Of a DNA stretch of 64,000 nt, positions 10,225-18,634 are shown in pieces; the stretch's first letter is position 1, and every line of letters starts with the position of its first letter. The translations under genes and the position numbers were made by a program. The stretch lies in assembly GCF_018130065.1 (NCBI RefSeq), contig NZ_JAFCME010000012.1, positions 1 through 64,000 of the forward strand, written 5' to 3'. The stretch is from Bradyrhizobium sp. AUGA SZCCT0158 (GTDB lineage Bacteria; Pseudomonadota; Alphaproteobacteria; Rhizobiales; Xanthobacteraceae). The notes below the pieces were generated by a model. The model was given only the letters and a program-made list of their open reading frames with translations. It made no database searches and was not told the DNA's origin.

Positions 10225-10939
10225 CACATTTCCATTCCATGATCCAACGCCCGACCGGGCCATGACGGTTACGAACGAGCTCGGCGTCGAACACCGGCGC
10301 GCCCCACGCATGCCAGGGTGCTGATGGCGGCGAATGCGCCGCGCGCACGATCCATCTTGTCTCCGCGGTCGAGGGCTGCGGCACAGCCGCCAGCCGCAGC
10401 AGCAATGCGGTGACGCCGGAAGCCTGCGCGGCCAAAGTCAGTTTGCGGCTGGCGACGAGATCGAGCTGGCGCGGCTCGCCCCAGACTTCCAGCACCACGG
10501 CGCCGAGCGCATCGCAGGCCAGCGCGTCGGCGGCGGTCCGTAGCGCCGCGTCGGCATCGGCGGCGCGCACGGTGACCAGCAGCCGCGGATCAAGGCCGAG
10601 TTCGGCGAGCCCGCTCATCGACAGCGCGCCGGATTCAATTTCCGAAAAATCCTGCCGCACCCAGACCAGCGGCCGGCGCGATGTCAGCCGTCCCGCAAGG
10701 CCCGCGATAAATCCCGTCGCCGCCGCGCCCTGATGTCCTTCGGCAAAGACTTCATGCACCGTGGCGCGGGCAAGGCCGCCGCACAGCGTCGCATCGGCCT
10801 CGGCATGGCCGAGTGCCACTTTATGAAGCGCGTGCGTATCCGCGCCCGCCTCGATGCGTTCGATGCGGCCGCGCAAACGCGCAAGCGTGTTTAGGCGTGC
10901 GCCGGTCATGCGCCGTTCCCTTAAAGAAATCGTGGCCAT
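10115..10939 (-). CDS. imuA: ImuA, RecA-like mutasome accessory protein
   Basis: This 274-residue protein is the first gene of the imuA-imuB-dnaE2 operon. ImuA proteins are RecA/SulA-like and needed for mutasome activity. Family marks are LARLRGRIERIEAG at the N-terminus, VHEVFAEG, RPLVWVRQDF in the core and the VRNRHGPVGRWIMEW segment near the C-terminus. Start ATG 10939 is used; ATG 10909 (MTGARLNTLA) is an alternative with better family fit. The C-terminus runs 110 bp into imuB. A LexA box lies 37 bp upstream of the start, so SOS induction is likely. Confidence 0.88.
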   Translation of the reverse strand: MATISLRERRMTGARLNTLARLRGRIERIEAGADTHALHKVALGHAEADATLCGGLARATVHEVFAEGHQGAAATGFIAGLAGRLTSRRPLVWVRQDFSEIESGALSMSGLAELGLDPRLLVTVRAADADAALRTAADALACDALGAVVLEVWGEPRQLDLVASRKLTLAAQASGVTALLLRLAAVPQPSTAETRWIVRAAHSPPSAPWHAWGAPVFDAELVRNRHGPVGRWIMEWKCDECLFSEPAANPQPVAATPAHRPHQAAAQSVFRRSA

Positions 10940-10975
10940 CGCTGGTTTTGAAATGAACCCGCTGCTGGCTCATTT

Positions 10976-10990
10976 GTTCATGATATGTTC
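10976..10990. promoter_or_regulatory. LexA (SOS) box, alphaproteobacterial type
   Basis: The sequence reads GTTC-ATGATAT-GTTC, an exact match to the alphaproteobacterial LexA operator GTTC-N7-GTTC. It lies between imuA (37 bp away) and the divergent radical SAM gene (80 bp away), so one operator may repress both operons. Confidence 0.85.
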
Positions 10991-11069
10991 TAATATAAAG
11001 CTAACAGGACCCAAGGAGTCAATCGGGAATACTACCCAGGCGATTCATGAGTGGAATCAAAGGGATTCA

Positions 11070-12323
11070 ATGATGGACGTGCAACGCAAGCTGGAAATCC
11101 TGGCTGATGCCGCCAAATACGACGCCTCCTGCGCCTCCAGCGGCACCGAGAAGCGGGATTCCAGCGACGGCAAGGGCCTCGGCTCGACCTCGCCCGGCAT
11201 GGGGATCTGCCATTCCTACGCGCCGGATGGACGCTGCATCTCGCTGCTCAAAGTCCTGCTCACCAATGCCTGCAACTACGATTGCCTTTATTGCGTCAAC
11301 CGCACCTCTTCGAACGTGCCGCGCGCGCGCTTCACCGTCGATGAAGTCGTGAAGCTGACGATCGACTTCTATCGACGCAATTACATCGAGGGCCTGTTTC
11401 TCTCCTCCGGCATCATCCGCAGTGCCGACTACACCATGGAGCAAGTGGTGTCCGTCGCGCGAAAACTGCGCGAGGAGCATCTCTTCCGCGGCTACATCCA
11501 TCTGAAAACCATTCCGGAAGCCGATGATGCGCTGATCACCGAGGCCGGCAAATATGCCGACCGGCTCAGCATCAACATCGAAGTGCCCGAGGAAGCCAGC
11601 CTTGCCAAACTCGCGCCGGAAAAGGACGTGCGCGCGATCCGCCGCACCATGGGCCGGCTGCGGCTCAAGCTCGATGAGGCGCAAGAAAATAACAGCAGCA
11701 ACGACAAGACCATAACAAAGGCAAAGCCGCCGCGCTTCGCGCCGGCCGGGCAGAGCACGCAGATGATCATCGGCGCGGATGCGGCCGACGACAAAACCAT
11801 TCTCCATACCAGCGCCAATCTCTATGGCTCCTACAAACTCAAGCGCGTCTATTATTCCGCCTTCAGCCCGATCCCGGATGCCAGCCGCGCGTTGCCGCTG
11901 GCGGCTCCGCCGCTGGTCAGGGAGCACCGGCTTTATCAGGCCGACTGGTTGATGCGGTTCTATGGTTTCGACGTCGGCGAGATCGTTGATGAAAGCGCCG
12001 GCATGCTGCCGCTCGATATCGATCCGAAACTTGCCTGGGCATTGCGGCACCGCGAGCGCTTTCCGCTCGATGTAAACCGCGCCAGCCGCGAGGACCTGCT
12101 GCGGGTGCCCGGCTTCGGCCGCAAGGCCGTCGACCGCATCATCGCCACGCGCCGCGTCACTTCCATCCGTGCGGCCGATCTCGCCCGGCTGCACATCCCG
12201 AAGAACAAGGCGCTGCCATTCATCGTTCTCAGTGATCACCGCCCGCAGCCTCATCTGCTCGACGGAGCGAAGCTGGCGGAGCGCTTCAGGCCGAAGGCGA
12301 CGCAATTGGGGTTTGGATTCTAA
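11070..12323 (+). CDS. Putative DNA modification/repair radical SAM protein
   Basis: This 417-residue radical SAM protein belongs to the family regularly encoded beside UdgX-type uracil-DNA glycosylases. The [4Fe-4S]-binding CxxxCxxC motif is CNYDCLYC at Cys68, Cys72 and Cys75. The C-terminus has a helix-hairpin-helix, VNRASREDLLRVPGFGRKAV, a DNA-binding motif. The start is ATG 11070 (or 11073), after AAAGGGA; the longer ORF from 10854 would overlap imuA and the LexA box. The partner udgX begins 115 bp downstream past a palindrome. The reaction is not known. Proximity to the LexA box suggests SOS control. Confidence 0.88.
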   Translation: MMDVQRKLEILADAAKYDASCASSGTEKRDSSDGKGLGSTSPGMGICHSYAPDGRCISLLKVLLTNACNYDCLYCVNRTSSNVPRARFTVDEVVKLTIDFYRRNYIEGLFLSSGIIRSADYTMEQVVSVARKLREEHLFRGYIHLKTIPEADDALITEAGKYADRLSINIEVPEEASLAKLAPEKDVRAIRRTMGRLRLKLDEAQENNSSNDKTITKAKPPRFAPAGQSTQMIIGADAADDKTILHTSANLYGSYKLKRVYYSAFSPIPDASRALPLAAPPLVREHRLYQADWLMRFYGFDVGEIVDESAGMLPLDIDPKLAWALRHRERFPLDVNRASREDLLRVPGFGRKAVDRIIATRRVTSIRAADLARLHIPKNKALPFIVLSDHRPQPHLLDGAKLAERFRPKATQLGFGF

Positions 12324-12329
12324 ACACAC

Positions 12330-12419
12330 CGTCATGGCCGGGCTTGTCCCGGCCATCCACGTCTTTTCCTCCGCACCAAGGGAAGACGTGGATGCCCGGG
12401 GACAAGCCCGGGCATGACG
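12330..12419. repeat. Intergenic palindromic repeat
   Basis: The inverted arms are CGTCATGGCCGGGCTTGTCC with its complement at the other end, and CCACGTCTT/AAGACGTGG inside. It lies in the 115-bp gap between the radical SAM gene and udgX. It belongs to the same broad class as the palindromes found inside imuB and dnaE2. Confidence 0.8.
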
Positions 12420-12438
12420 AAGGAGACAGGCGGCATTT

Positions 12439-13875
12439 ATGCACACCATCACCCTCGAGCACGAAACCGATTTTGACGGCTGGCGCAAAGCAGCGCGAAC
12501 ACTGGTGCTGAATGACGTAAGCCCGGCCGACGTGACATGGCGTGTGCAAGGCGACGCGCCTGGATTGTTTGAATCGACCACCCCACTCCCCGACCCGCCA
12601 AATGCGACTTTCAACGTCCCGGCCAAATTCGTCGAGCTGGCGAAAGCCGCGATCCTTCATCGCAACAGCGAACGCTTTGCCATCCTCTATCGCCTGCTGT
12701 GGCGGCTGCGCGGCAACCACGACCTGCTTGTCGTCGCGACCGATCTGGATGTAGCACGCGTTAGCGCGATGGCGAAGGCCGTACATCGCGACGAGCACAA
12801 GATGCACGCCTTCGTCCGCTTCCGCGAAATCGGCCGCGAACAGAAATCGCATTTCGTCGCCTGGTTCGAGCCGGAGCATCATATCGTCGAACTGGCAGCG
12901 CCGTTCTTCGCCCGCCGCTTTGCCGACATGCCGTGGTCGATCCTGACGCCTGACGTCTGCGCGCATTGGGACGGCCATGCCGTCTCGATCACGCCGGGGG
13001 TAGCCAAGGCCGAGGCGCCGACCGAAGATCGGCTCGAGGAAACCTGGCGGCGTTACTACGCCAGCATCTTCAATCCCGCCCGGCTGAAGGTGAAGGCCAT
13101 GCAGGCCGAAATGCCGAAGCGATATTGGCGGAACCTGCCGGAGGCCTCGTTGATTAAGCCTCTAATCGCAAATGCCGAACGTACCGCCAGCGCCATGATC
13201 GCGCATGCTGCGACCGAACCGCATAAATCGCAGAAGCGGCAGGAACCGCCGATGAAACGCAAACAGGCTGCCGACGACATCGAAACCCTGCGGGAAGAAG
13301 CCGCCGATTGCCGCGCCTGCCCGCTCTGGAAGGACGCCACACAAACCGTGTTCGGCGAAGGCCCACAAGCCGCCCAGGTCATGCTGGTCGGCGAACAGCC
13401 CGGCGACAAGGAAGATCTCGCGGGCAAGCCGTTCGTCGGCCCGGCCGGCCAGATGCTGGACCGGGCGCTGGATGAGGCCGGCATCGACCGTTCAAAGGTC
13501 TACGTCACCAATGCCGTGAAGCATTTCAAGTTTGTGCCGCGCGGAAAAATCCGCCTGCACCAGAAACCGAACACACCCGAGATCAAGGCTTGCCGGCAAT
13601 GGTACGAACGCGAACGCGCCGCCATCAAACCGGCCTTGGTGGTGGCGATGGGCGCTACCGCGGCGCAGAGCGTGTTCGGCAAAATCACGCCGATCAACAA
13701 AAGCCGCGGACGCCTGATTGATCTCGAAGACGGCACGACGGCGCTTGTCACCGTGCACCCGTCCTATTTGCTGCGGCTGCCGGACGCCGACGCCAAGGCG
13801 CGGGAATATCAGCGCTTCGTGGCCGATCTCAAAATCGCGGCAGCCTTGCTGCGAAAATCGGCGCACGCTGCCTGA
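12439..13875 (+). CDS. udgX: UdgX-type uracil-DNA glycosylase fused to an N-terminal DUF4130 domain
   Basis: This 478-residue protein has two parts. Residues about 1-240 resemble the DUF4130 domain found with this glycosylase. Residues about 280-470 are a family-4-like uracil-DNA glycosylase with LVGEQPGDKEDLAGKPFVG, the iron-sulfur-type cysteines CRACPLW and HPSYLLRLPD. In UdgX a loop histidine forms a covalent bond to the abasic sugar after uracil removal. The matching loop here reads RGKIRLHQKP, with His374 in that place, so suicidal uracil-DNA crosslinking is predicted. The start is ATG 12439. The gene follows the radical SAM partner. The loop lacks one arginine of the mycobacterial KRRIH form. 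Confidence 0.9.
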   Translation: MHTITLEHETDFDGWRKAARTLVLNDVSPADVTWRVQGDAPGLFESTTPLPDPPNATFNVPAKFVELAKAAILHRNSERFAILYRLLWRLRGNHDLLVVATDLDVARVSAMAKAVHRDEHKMHAFVRFREIGREQKSHFVAWFEPEHHIVELAAPFFARRFADMPWSILTPDVCAHWDGHAVSITPGVAKAEAPTEDRLEETWRRYYASIFNPARLKVKAMQAEMPKRYWRNLPEASLIKPLIANAERTASAMIAHAATEPHKSQKRQEPPMKRKQAADDIETLREEAADCRACPLWKDATQTVFGEGPQAAQVMLVGEQPGDKEDLAGKPFVGPAGQMLDRALDEAGIDRSKVYVTNAVKHFKFVPRGKIRLHQKPNTPEIKACRQWYERERAAIKPALVVAMGATAAQSVFGKITPINKSRGRLIDLEDGTTALVTVHPSYLLRLPDADAKAREYQRFVADLKIAAALLRKSAHAA

Positions 13876-13887
13876 ATTTTCCCGCAT

Positions 13888-13988
13888 CCCAAAGCGTTTT
13901 CCAGCGAAGTGGATTTCGGCTCGCGTCAAGAAAACGCGTCAAACCAAGAATCTATAGCCAGTTCCGATTCAATCGGAACTGGCTATAG
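13888..13988. repeat. Interspersed repeat with 18-bp perfect hairpin
   Basis: After AAAGCGTTTT and AAAACGCGTCAAACCAAGAA comes a perfect inverted repeat of 18 bp with a one-base loop, from CTATAGCCAGTTCCGATT (13952-13969) to 13988. A related copy lies in reverse at 56796-56864. It may also terminate udgX transcription. Confidence 0.75.
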
Positions 13989-14035
13989 GGGAACCGCAAA
14001 ATCCCGTTACCGCCCCCTCGAAAACTGACAAATAA

Positions 14036-14761
14036 ATGTACAACCTTCAATTGATCGATGATACTATCTCATTCTCTTGGGGAGGGGTTGGGGCGTCCTG
14101 TTCACGCCATGACGTTCCCATGGGGTCGGCGCGCTGTGCGGTTTCCTCTAGCCCCGGTGCCGTGCAGCGCGCGACCTGTCTTTGCCATCATCTTGGCCAT
14201 CATCTCTTGCGGCGATCGACCCTGCTCGCAGCTTCTCGCCTTGAGCATTGCCCGGCAGGCGCGGCAACGCCAAACTGCCGGCAGATTCAAGCCGCGCGTA
14301 AATCCGACATCCCCGCCATCATGCGCATCGAACGCGTGGAAGGCTATGTGCGCCTGGTCGGCCGATGGGACGCCGAACAGCACGCCGCTGAAATCGAAAA
14401 CCCGTCGTCCCGATATCTGGCGGCGCACGATGAAACGGACATTGCCGGATTTGCCATTTTACAGGGCATCGGAAGCGCCAACCAATGCGTGCGGCTCAGG
14501 CGCATCGCGGTTGGAACTCCCGGGCGCGGCCTCGGATCGGGCCTGCTGCGATCGGTCCTGCAAATCTGTTTCGAGGATGTGGCAGCGCATCGCGTCGAAC
14601 TCGTTGTATTCGTTGAGAATGAACGGGCCTACCGGACGTACCTCAAAACCGGGTTTAGCGAGGAAGGCGTGGTTCGCGATTTGCACCGGGACCCCGACGG
14701 AACGTTCCGGTCGATGCGCCTGATGTCCATACTGAGAAGGGAATGGGCAACGCGCCTGTGA
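14036..14761 (+). CDS. GNAT family N-acetyltransferase
   Basis: The C-terminal 150 residues form a GNAT fold. AARKSDIPAIMRIERVEGY is a typical first strand and helix, LRRIAVGTPGRGLGSGLL contains the acetyl-CoA pyrophosphate loop (RxxGxG/A type), and VENERAYRTYLKTGFSEEG is the last motif. The first 80 or so residues (14036-14280) show no similarity to the family. The real start is therefore uncertain, and a non-ATG start near 14270 or ATG 14321 is possible. The substrate is unknown. It stands alone between udgX and the phosphate permease. Confidence 0.75.
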   Translation: MYNLQLIDDTISFSWGGVGASCSRHDVPMGSARCAVSSSPGAVQRATCLCHHLGHHLLRRSTLLAASRLEHCPAGAATPNCRQIQAARKSDIPAIMRIERVEGYVRLVGRWDAEQHAAEIENPSSRYLAAHDETDIAGFAILQGIGSANQCVRLRRIAVGTPGRGLGSGLLRSVLQICFEDVAAHRVELVVFVENERAYRTYLKTGFSEEGVVRDLHRDPDGTFRSMRLMSILRREWATRL

Positions 14762-14880
14762 CACGCGCATCAGCGAAACGCTGCATCGCGCCAAGCCATC
14801 CGCACTGCGACATCCTGTCATCTAAGCTTCAACTCCATCGGTCAAAGATTAACCGCCGTTAGTATTTCAGGGGGTTTGCC

Positions 14881-16503
14881 ATGACCGATATGACGCTCAA
14901 TTCATCGATCGGGGCACCGATCCAGCCGGCTTCGAGGCCCAATCTCGACAAGGGTTTCAATCCGCTCACGATGATCCTGTTTTTCGGCATTCTCGCTGCC
15001 GGGTTCTTGTTCGTGGTCTACAGCATCTATGTCGACGTCGAAGCCACCGGCGCCAAGGTGACGACCTACCTGCCCTACATCCTGCTGCTGATCGCGCTCT
15101 TGATCGCGCTCGGTTTCGAGTTCGTCAACGGCTTCCACGATACCGCCAATGCGGTCGCGACCGTGATCTACACCCACTCGCTGCCGGCCGAATTTGCCGT
15201 GATGTGGTCGGGCTTCTTCAACTTCCTCGGCGTGCTGCTGTCCTCGGGCGCGGTCGCGTTCGGTATTGTCTCGCTGCTGCCCGTCGAACTGATCCTGCAG
15301 GTCGGAAGCAGCGCCGGCTTTGCGATGGTGTTCGCGCTCTTGATCGCCGCGATCGTGTGGAACCTCGGCACCTGGTGGCTGGGCCTGCCGGCTTCCTCTT
15401 CGCATACCCTGATCGGTTCGATCATCGGCGTCGGCATCGCCAACGCTGTCATGCGCGGCCGCGACGGCACCTCGGGCGTCGACTGGACCAAGGCCACCGA
15501 AATCGGTTACGCGCTGCTGCTGTCGCCGCTGTTCGGTTTCTGCATGGCCGCCATCCTGCTCCTGGTCCTGAAGTTCATCGTGCGCAACCCCGCGCTCTAT
15601 TCGGCACCCGAAGGCAACAAGCCGCCGCCGCTGTGGATCCGCAGCATCCTGATCGCCACCTGTACCGGCGTCAGCTTCGCGCATGGCTCGAACGACGGCC
15701 AGAAGGGCATGGGCCTGATCATGCTGATCCTGATCGGCACCGTGCCGACCGCCTACGCGCTGAACCGCGCGCTGCCGGAATCGCAGATCGTCCAGTTCCA
15801 GAAGACCTCCGAGGCGGCCTCGAAGGTGATCGCCGCCAGGGGCGCCGGCCACAGCATCATCGGCGATCCCCGCCCGGCGGTGACGCAATATGTCGCCGCA
15901 CGCAAGATCAGCGAAGGCACTTACCCGTCGCTGGCCGCGCTGGTGAAGGATGTCGGCGACCAGGTGCAGAAATACGGCTCGCTCAACAAGGTGCCGGCTG
16001 AAGCCGTCGGCAACACCCGTAACGACATGTACCTGACCTCGGAAGCGATCCGCTTTTTGATGAAGGACAAGGAAAACGACCTCAAGAAGGAAGAGGTCGC
16101 CACCCTCAACGCCTACAAGGCCTCGCTCGACAGCGCCACCAAGTTCATCCCGACCTGGGTCAAGATCGCGGTCGCGATCGCGCTCGGCCTCGGCACCATG
16201 ATCGGCTGGAAGCGCATCGTCATCACCGTCGGCGAAAAGATCGGCAAGACCCACCTGACCTACGCGCAGGGCGCCTCCGCCGAACTCGTTGCCGCCGGCA
16301 CCATCGGCGCCGCCGACATCTTCGGCCTGCCGGTCTCGACCACCCACGTGCTGTCGTCGGGTGTCGCCGGAACAATGGCGGCTAACGGTTCCGGCCTGCA
16401 GCTAGCCACCATCCGCAACCTACTGATGGCCTGGGTGCTGACGCTGCCGGCCGCGATCATGCTGTCGGCCAGCCTCTACGTGCTGTTCTCGTATATTTTC
16501 TGA
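14881..16503 (+). CDS. pit: PiT family inorganic phosphate transporter
   Basis: This 540-residue polytopic membrane protein carries the PiT signatures. GFEFVNGFHDTANAVATVIY lies in the N-terminal half, SFAHGSNDGQKGMGLI in the middle and GLPVSTTHVLSSGVAGTMAA near the C-terminus. PiT proteins take up metal-phosphate by cation symport across the inner membrane. A hydrophilic stretch of about 110 residues (about 300-425) separates the two halves, as in Pit-type carriers with a large loop. The start is ATG 14881. It is a single gene with a strong terminator behind it. Confidence 0.92.
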   Translation: MTDMTLNSSIGAPIQPASRPNLDKGFNPLTMILFFGILAAGFLFVVYSIYVDVEATGAKVTTYLPYILLLIALLIALGFEFVNGFHDTANAVATVIYTHSLPAEFAVMWSGFFNFLGVLLSSGAVAFGIVSLLPVELILQVGSSAGFAMVFALLIAAIVWNLGTWWLGLPASSSHTLIGSIIGVGIANAVMRGRDGTSGVDWTKATEIGYALLLSPLFGFCMAAILLLVLKFIVRNPALYSAPEGNKPPPLWIRSILIATCTGVSFAHGSNDGQKGMGLIMLILIGTVPTAYALNRALPESQIVQFQKTSEAASKVIAARGAGHSIIGDPRPAVTQYVAARKISEGTYPSLAALVKDVGDQVQKYGSLNKVPAEAVGNTRNDMYLTSEAIRFLMKDKENDLKKEEVATLNAYKASLDSATKFIPTWVKIAVAIALGLGTMIGWKRIVITVGEKIGKTHLTYAQGASAELVAAGTIGAADIFGLPVSTTHVLSSGVAGTMAANGSGLQLATIRNLLMAWVLTLPAAIMLSASLYVLFSYIF

Positions 16504-16553
16504 CGACACGAGAGACGTCAGCGGCCTGTTTTTCCGCTGCAACGCAATAGAAA

Positions 16554-16583
16554 AGCCCGCGCCTCCGGCGCGGGCTTTTTTTG
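16554..16583 (+). terminator. Rho-independent terminator after pit
   Basis: The GC-rich arms AGCCCGCGCC/GGCGCGGGCT are followed by seven T residues, 50 bp after the pit stop. Confidence 0.9.
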
Positions 16584-16623
16584 CGTGCTGCAAAATCCAG
16601 GTCAGTTTGAAGAATGGCGCCTA

Positions 16624-16824
16624 TTACTCCGCTTGGGAGTCAGTGTATTCACCATCTGGGCCAAATTGCTTTAGCCAATCGTTCCGACTCGGCAGATCGA
16701 CGATCTTGGGCAAGTAAGACCGCTCCTCATATTGATCCTTGGGCAGGATCATGGAGCTCCTTTCGTAGCGCACCATGACGAGCTTCTCATCGTAGAGAAA
16801 CATCCCTCTGGGGTAGTTCGTCAT
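16624..16824 (-). CDS. Small hypothetical protein
   Basis: This 66-residue ORF begins MTNYPRGMFLYDEKLVMVRY and is rich in charged and aromatic residues, unlike the low-complexity shadow ORFs nearby. AAAAGG precedes ATG 16824 by about 10 bases on the minus strand. No family was recognised and no signal peptide or membrane segment is visible. It could be a real small gene or chance. Confidence 0.4.
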   Translation of the reverse strand: MTNYPRGMFLYDEKLVMVRYERSSMILPKDQYEERSYLPKIVDLPSRNDWLKQFGPDGEYTDSQAE

Positions 16825-17172
16825 ACCGGGAGCCTTTTGAAGTATCCTTCAATTATGCGCTCCGGAGGATTGGTTTTCCAGCCCTACGGGCTGCCACAGC
16901 ATGGCCGGGGGTTTCGGCCTGCGAATTCCAGCAGCGCCGAAACTCAAACGATCAAGTGCAGAACCGTCGGTCCCTAGAAAGCCCAATTTCCCGAAGGGGC
17001 TGGCGGGCAATCCGGCGCCGGACCAATCCACTCCAGCCGCTAAACCAACGCGTAAGGAAATTCGGGCATGATCGGTTCAAGCTGAACCGAAGCTCGCGAT
17101 TTCATACCGCGTCATGTTTCACGCGAACCAGTATCTCCTTCGTCTCCCCTCAATCATTTCGCCAAAAAACAA
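16825..17172. other. Non-coding stretch with a partial interspersed repeat
   Basis: No gene is evident. At 17066-17095 the sequence GCATGATCGGTTCA and its inverted partner TGAACCGAAGCTC match the end of the repeat at 56799-56833. Nothing else was recognised. Confidence 0.4.
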
Positions 17173-17198
17173 AACGCCTGCATGGACATGCAGGCGTT
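17173..17198 (-). terminator. Rho-independent terminator of the M20 amidohydrolase genes
   Basis: The 12-bp arms AACGCCTGCATG/CATGCAGGCGTT have a two-base loop. On the minus strand they are followed by TTGTTTTTTGG. It lies 40 bp after the downstream amidohydrolase stop. Confidence 0.8.
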
Positions 17199-17237
17199 CT
17201 CTCAAGTTCTTGCGAAACATCATCAAGCCGTTGGCCG

Positions 17238-18410
17238 TCACGCCGGCATCGCGTTCTCCACCAGCTTGATCCAGTACGACGTGCCGTGGACGATCGCCTC
17301 GTCGTTGAAATTGTATTCGGGGTGATGCAGGCCCGCGGTATCGCCATTGCCGCAGAAGATGAACGCGCCCGGCCGCGCTTCCAGCATGTAGGAAAAGTCC
17401 TCCGCGCCCATCAGCGGCGGGGTCTCATGCACATTGGCCTCGCCCGCGATCTCCCTCGCGATCCGCGTGGCGAACTCGGTTTGCGAAGCATGGTTCACCG
17501 TCACGGGATAACCACGCTTGTAGGTGAGGTCGATCTTGGCGCCGGTGATCTGCGCCACGCCAGCAACCACTTCGTGCACGCGCTTTTCGACCAATGCACG
17601 AACTTCCGGAGTCAACGTCCTGATCGTGCCACGTAATTCGGCGGTTTGCGGAATCACGTTGCGGGCGTGGCCAGCCTGGAACTCGCAGACCGAAATCACC
17701 GCCGACTCCAGCGGATCGATGCTGCGCGACACGATCGACTGCAGCGCGGTGACCACCTGTGCGCCAACCAGCACGGAATCGATGCAGATGTGCGGGCGTG
17801 CCGCGTGGCCGCCAAGGCCGGTGATCTTGATGTCGAGCTCATCGGTCGCCGCCATGATCGGACCGGTGCGAATGGCGAAGCTGCCGACCGGAATGCCCGG
17901 ACCATTGTGCATGCCAAAGACCTGCTCGATGCCGAAACGGTCCATCAGGCCGTCCTTGATCATCGCGTCGGCGCCCGCGCCCCCCTCTTCGGCGGGCTGG
18001 AAGATCACGACCGCATCGCCGGCGAAATTGCGGGTCTCGGCGAGATAGCGGGCGGCCCCTAACAGCATCGCGGTGTGGCCGTCATGGCCGCAGGCATGCA
18101 TCTTGCCGGGATTCCTGGAAGCGTAAGGCAGGTTGGTCGCCTCCTCGATCGGCAGCGCGTCCATGTCGGCGCGCAGCCCGATCACCTTGATATCGCCCTT
18201 GCCGGCTGGCTTCTTGCCCTTGATGACGCCGACCACGCCGGTACGGCCGAGGCCGGTCGTGACCTCGTCGCAGCCGAATTCGCGCAACCGGTCCGCCACG
18301 AATGCCGCAGTGCGGTGCACGTCATACAGCAATTCGGGGTGTTGATGGATATCGCGGCGCCAGGCCTGAATATCGGGTTGAAGGTCGGCGACACGATTGA
18401 CAATGGGCAT
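17238..18410 (-). CDS. M20 family amidohydrolase (hippurate hydrolase-like), copy 2
   Basis: This 390-residue zinc-dependent M20D peptidase/amidohydrolase is expected to cleave an acyl-amino acid or related amide. Metal-site motifs are HACGHDGHTAMLLGAARYLA and FQPAEEGGAGA, and the lid and C-terminal GAEDFSYML and FCGNGDTAGLHHPEYNF are typical of the family. ATG 18410 starts MPIVNRVADLQPDIQAWRRD, identical to the start of the paralogue upstream; the 47-residue extension was rejected. The copy is 390 residues like its neighbour and shares most of the sequence, so the pair arose by tandem duplication. It lies beside the amide transport operon, which suggests a shared nitrogen-scavenging role. 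Confidence 0.9.
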   Translation of the reverse strand: MPIVNRVADLQPDIQAWRRDIHQHPELLYDVHRTAAFVADRLREFGCDEVTTGLGRTGVVGVIKGKKPAGKGDIKVIGLRADMDALPIEEATNLPYASRNPGKMHACGHDGHTAMLLGAARYLAETRNFAGDAVVIFQPAEEGGAGADAMIKDGLMDRFGIEQVFGMHNGPGIPVGSFAIRTGPIMAATDELDIKITGLGGHAARPHICIDSVLVGAQVVTALQSIVSRSIDPLESAVISVCEFQAGHARNVIPQTAELRGTIRTLTPEVRALVEKRVHEVVAGVAQITGAKIDLTYKRGYPVTVNHASQTEFATRIAREIAGEANVHETPPLMGAEDFSYMLEARPGAFIFCGNGDTAGLHHPEYNFNDEAIVHGTSYWIKLVENAMPA

Positions 18411-18634
18411 TGCAAATTCTCTGCTTCCGGGTTGAAGGCTCGCCTGTCTAGCATGCAAGACGAGCTCCACCCACCCCTCTGCCGCAGAGGCCCTATCCAT
18501 CCGGAGCGCTTGCCAAGGGGGTCCGGTCGGGGCCGGGCTTGCCGACCACAACGCTGTTCGTGCCGGCAGTCTTCAGGCATGGCCGCCATTGTTGCGGTGC
18601 AGCTCGGAAACAGGAGCACCAGAGGGAGCGGGCC

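Noticed and set aside
14843..14861. CtrA-like TTAA near the pit promoter
   Set aside because: The second half-site is TTAG with the wrong six-base spacing.
14902..16347. 481-codon minus-strand ORF opposite pit
   Set aside because: The translation is Asp/Arg/His-rich low complexity and mirrors the pit gene in high-GC DNA.
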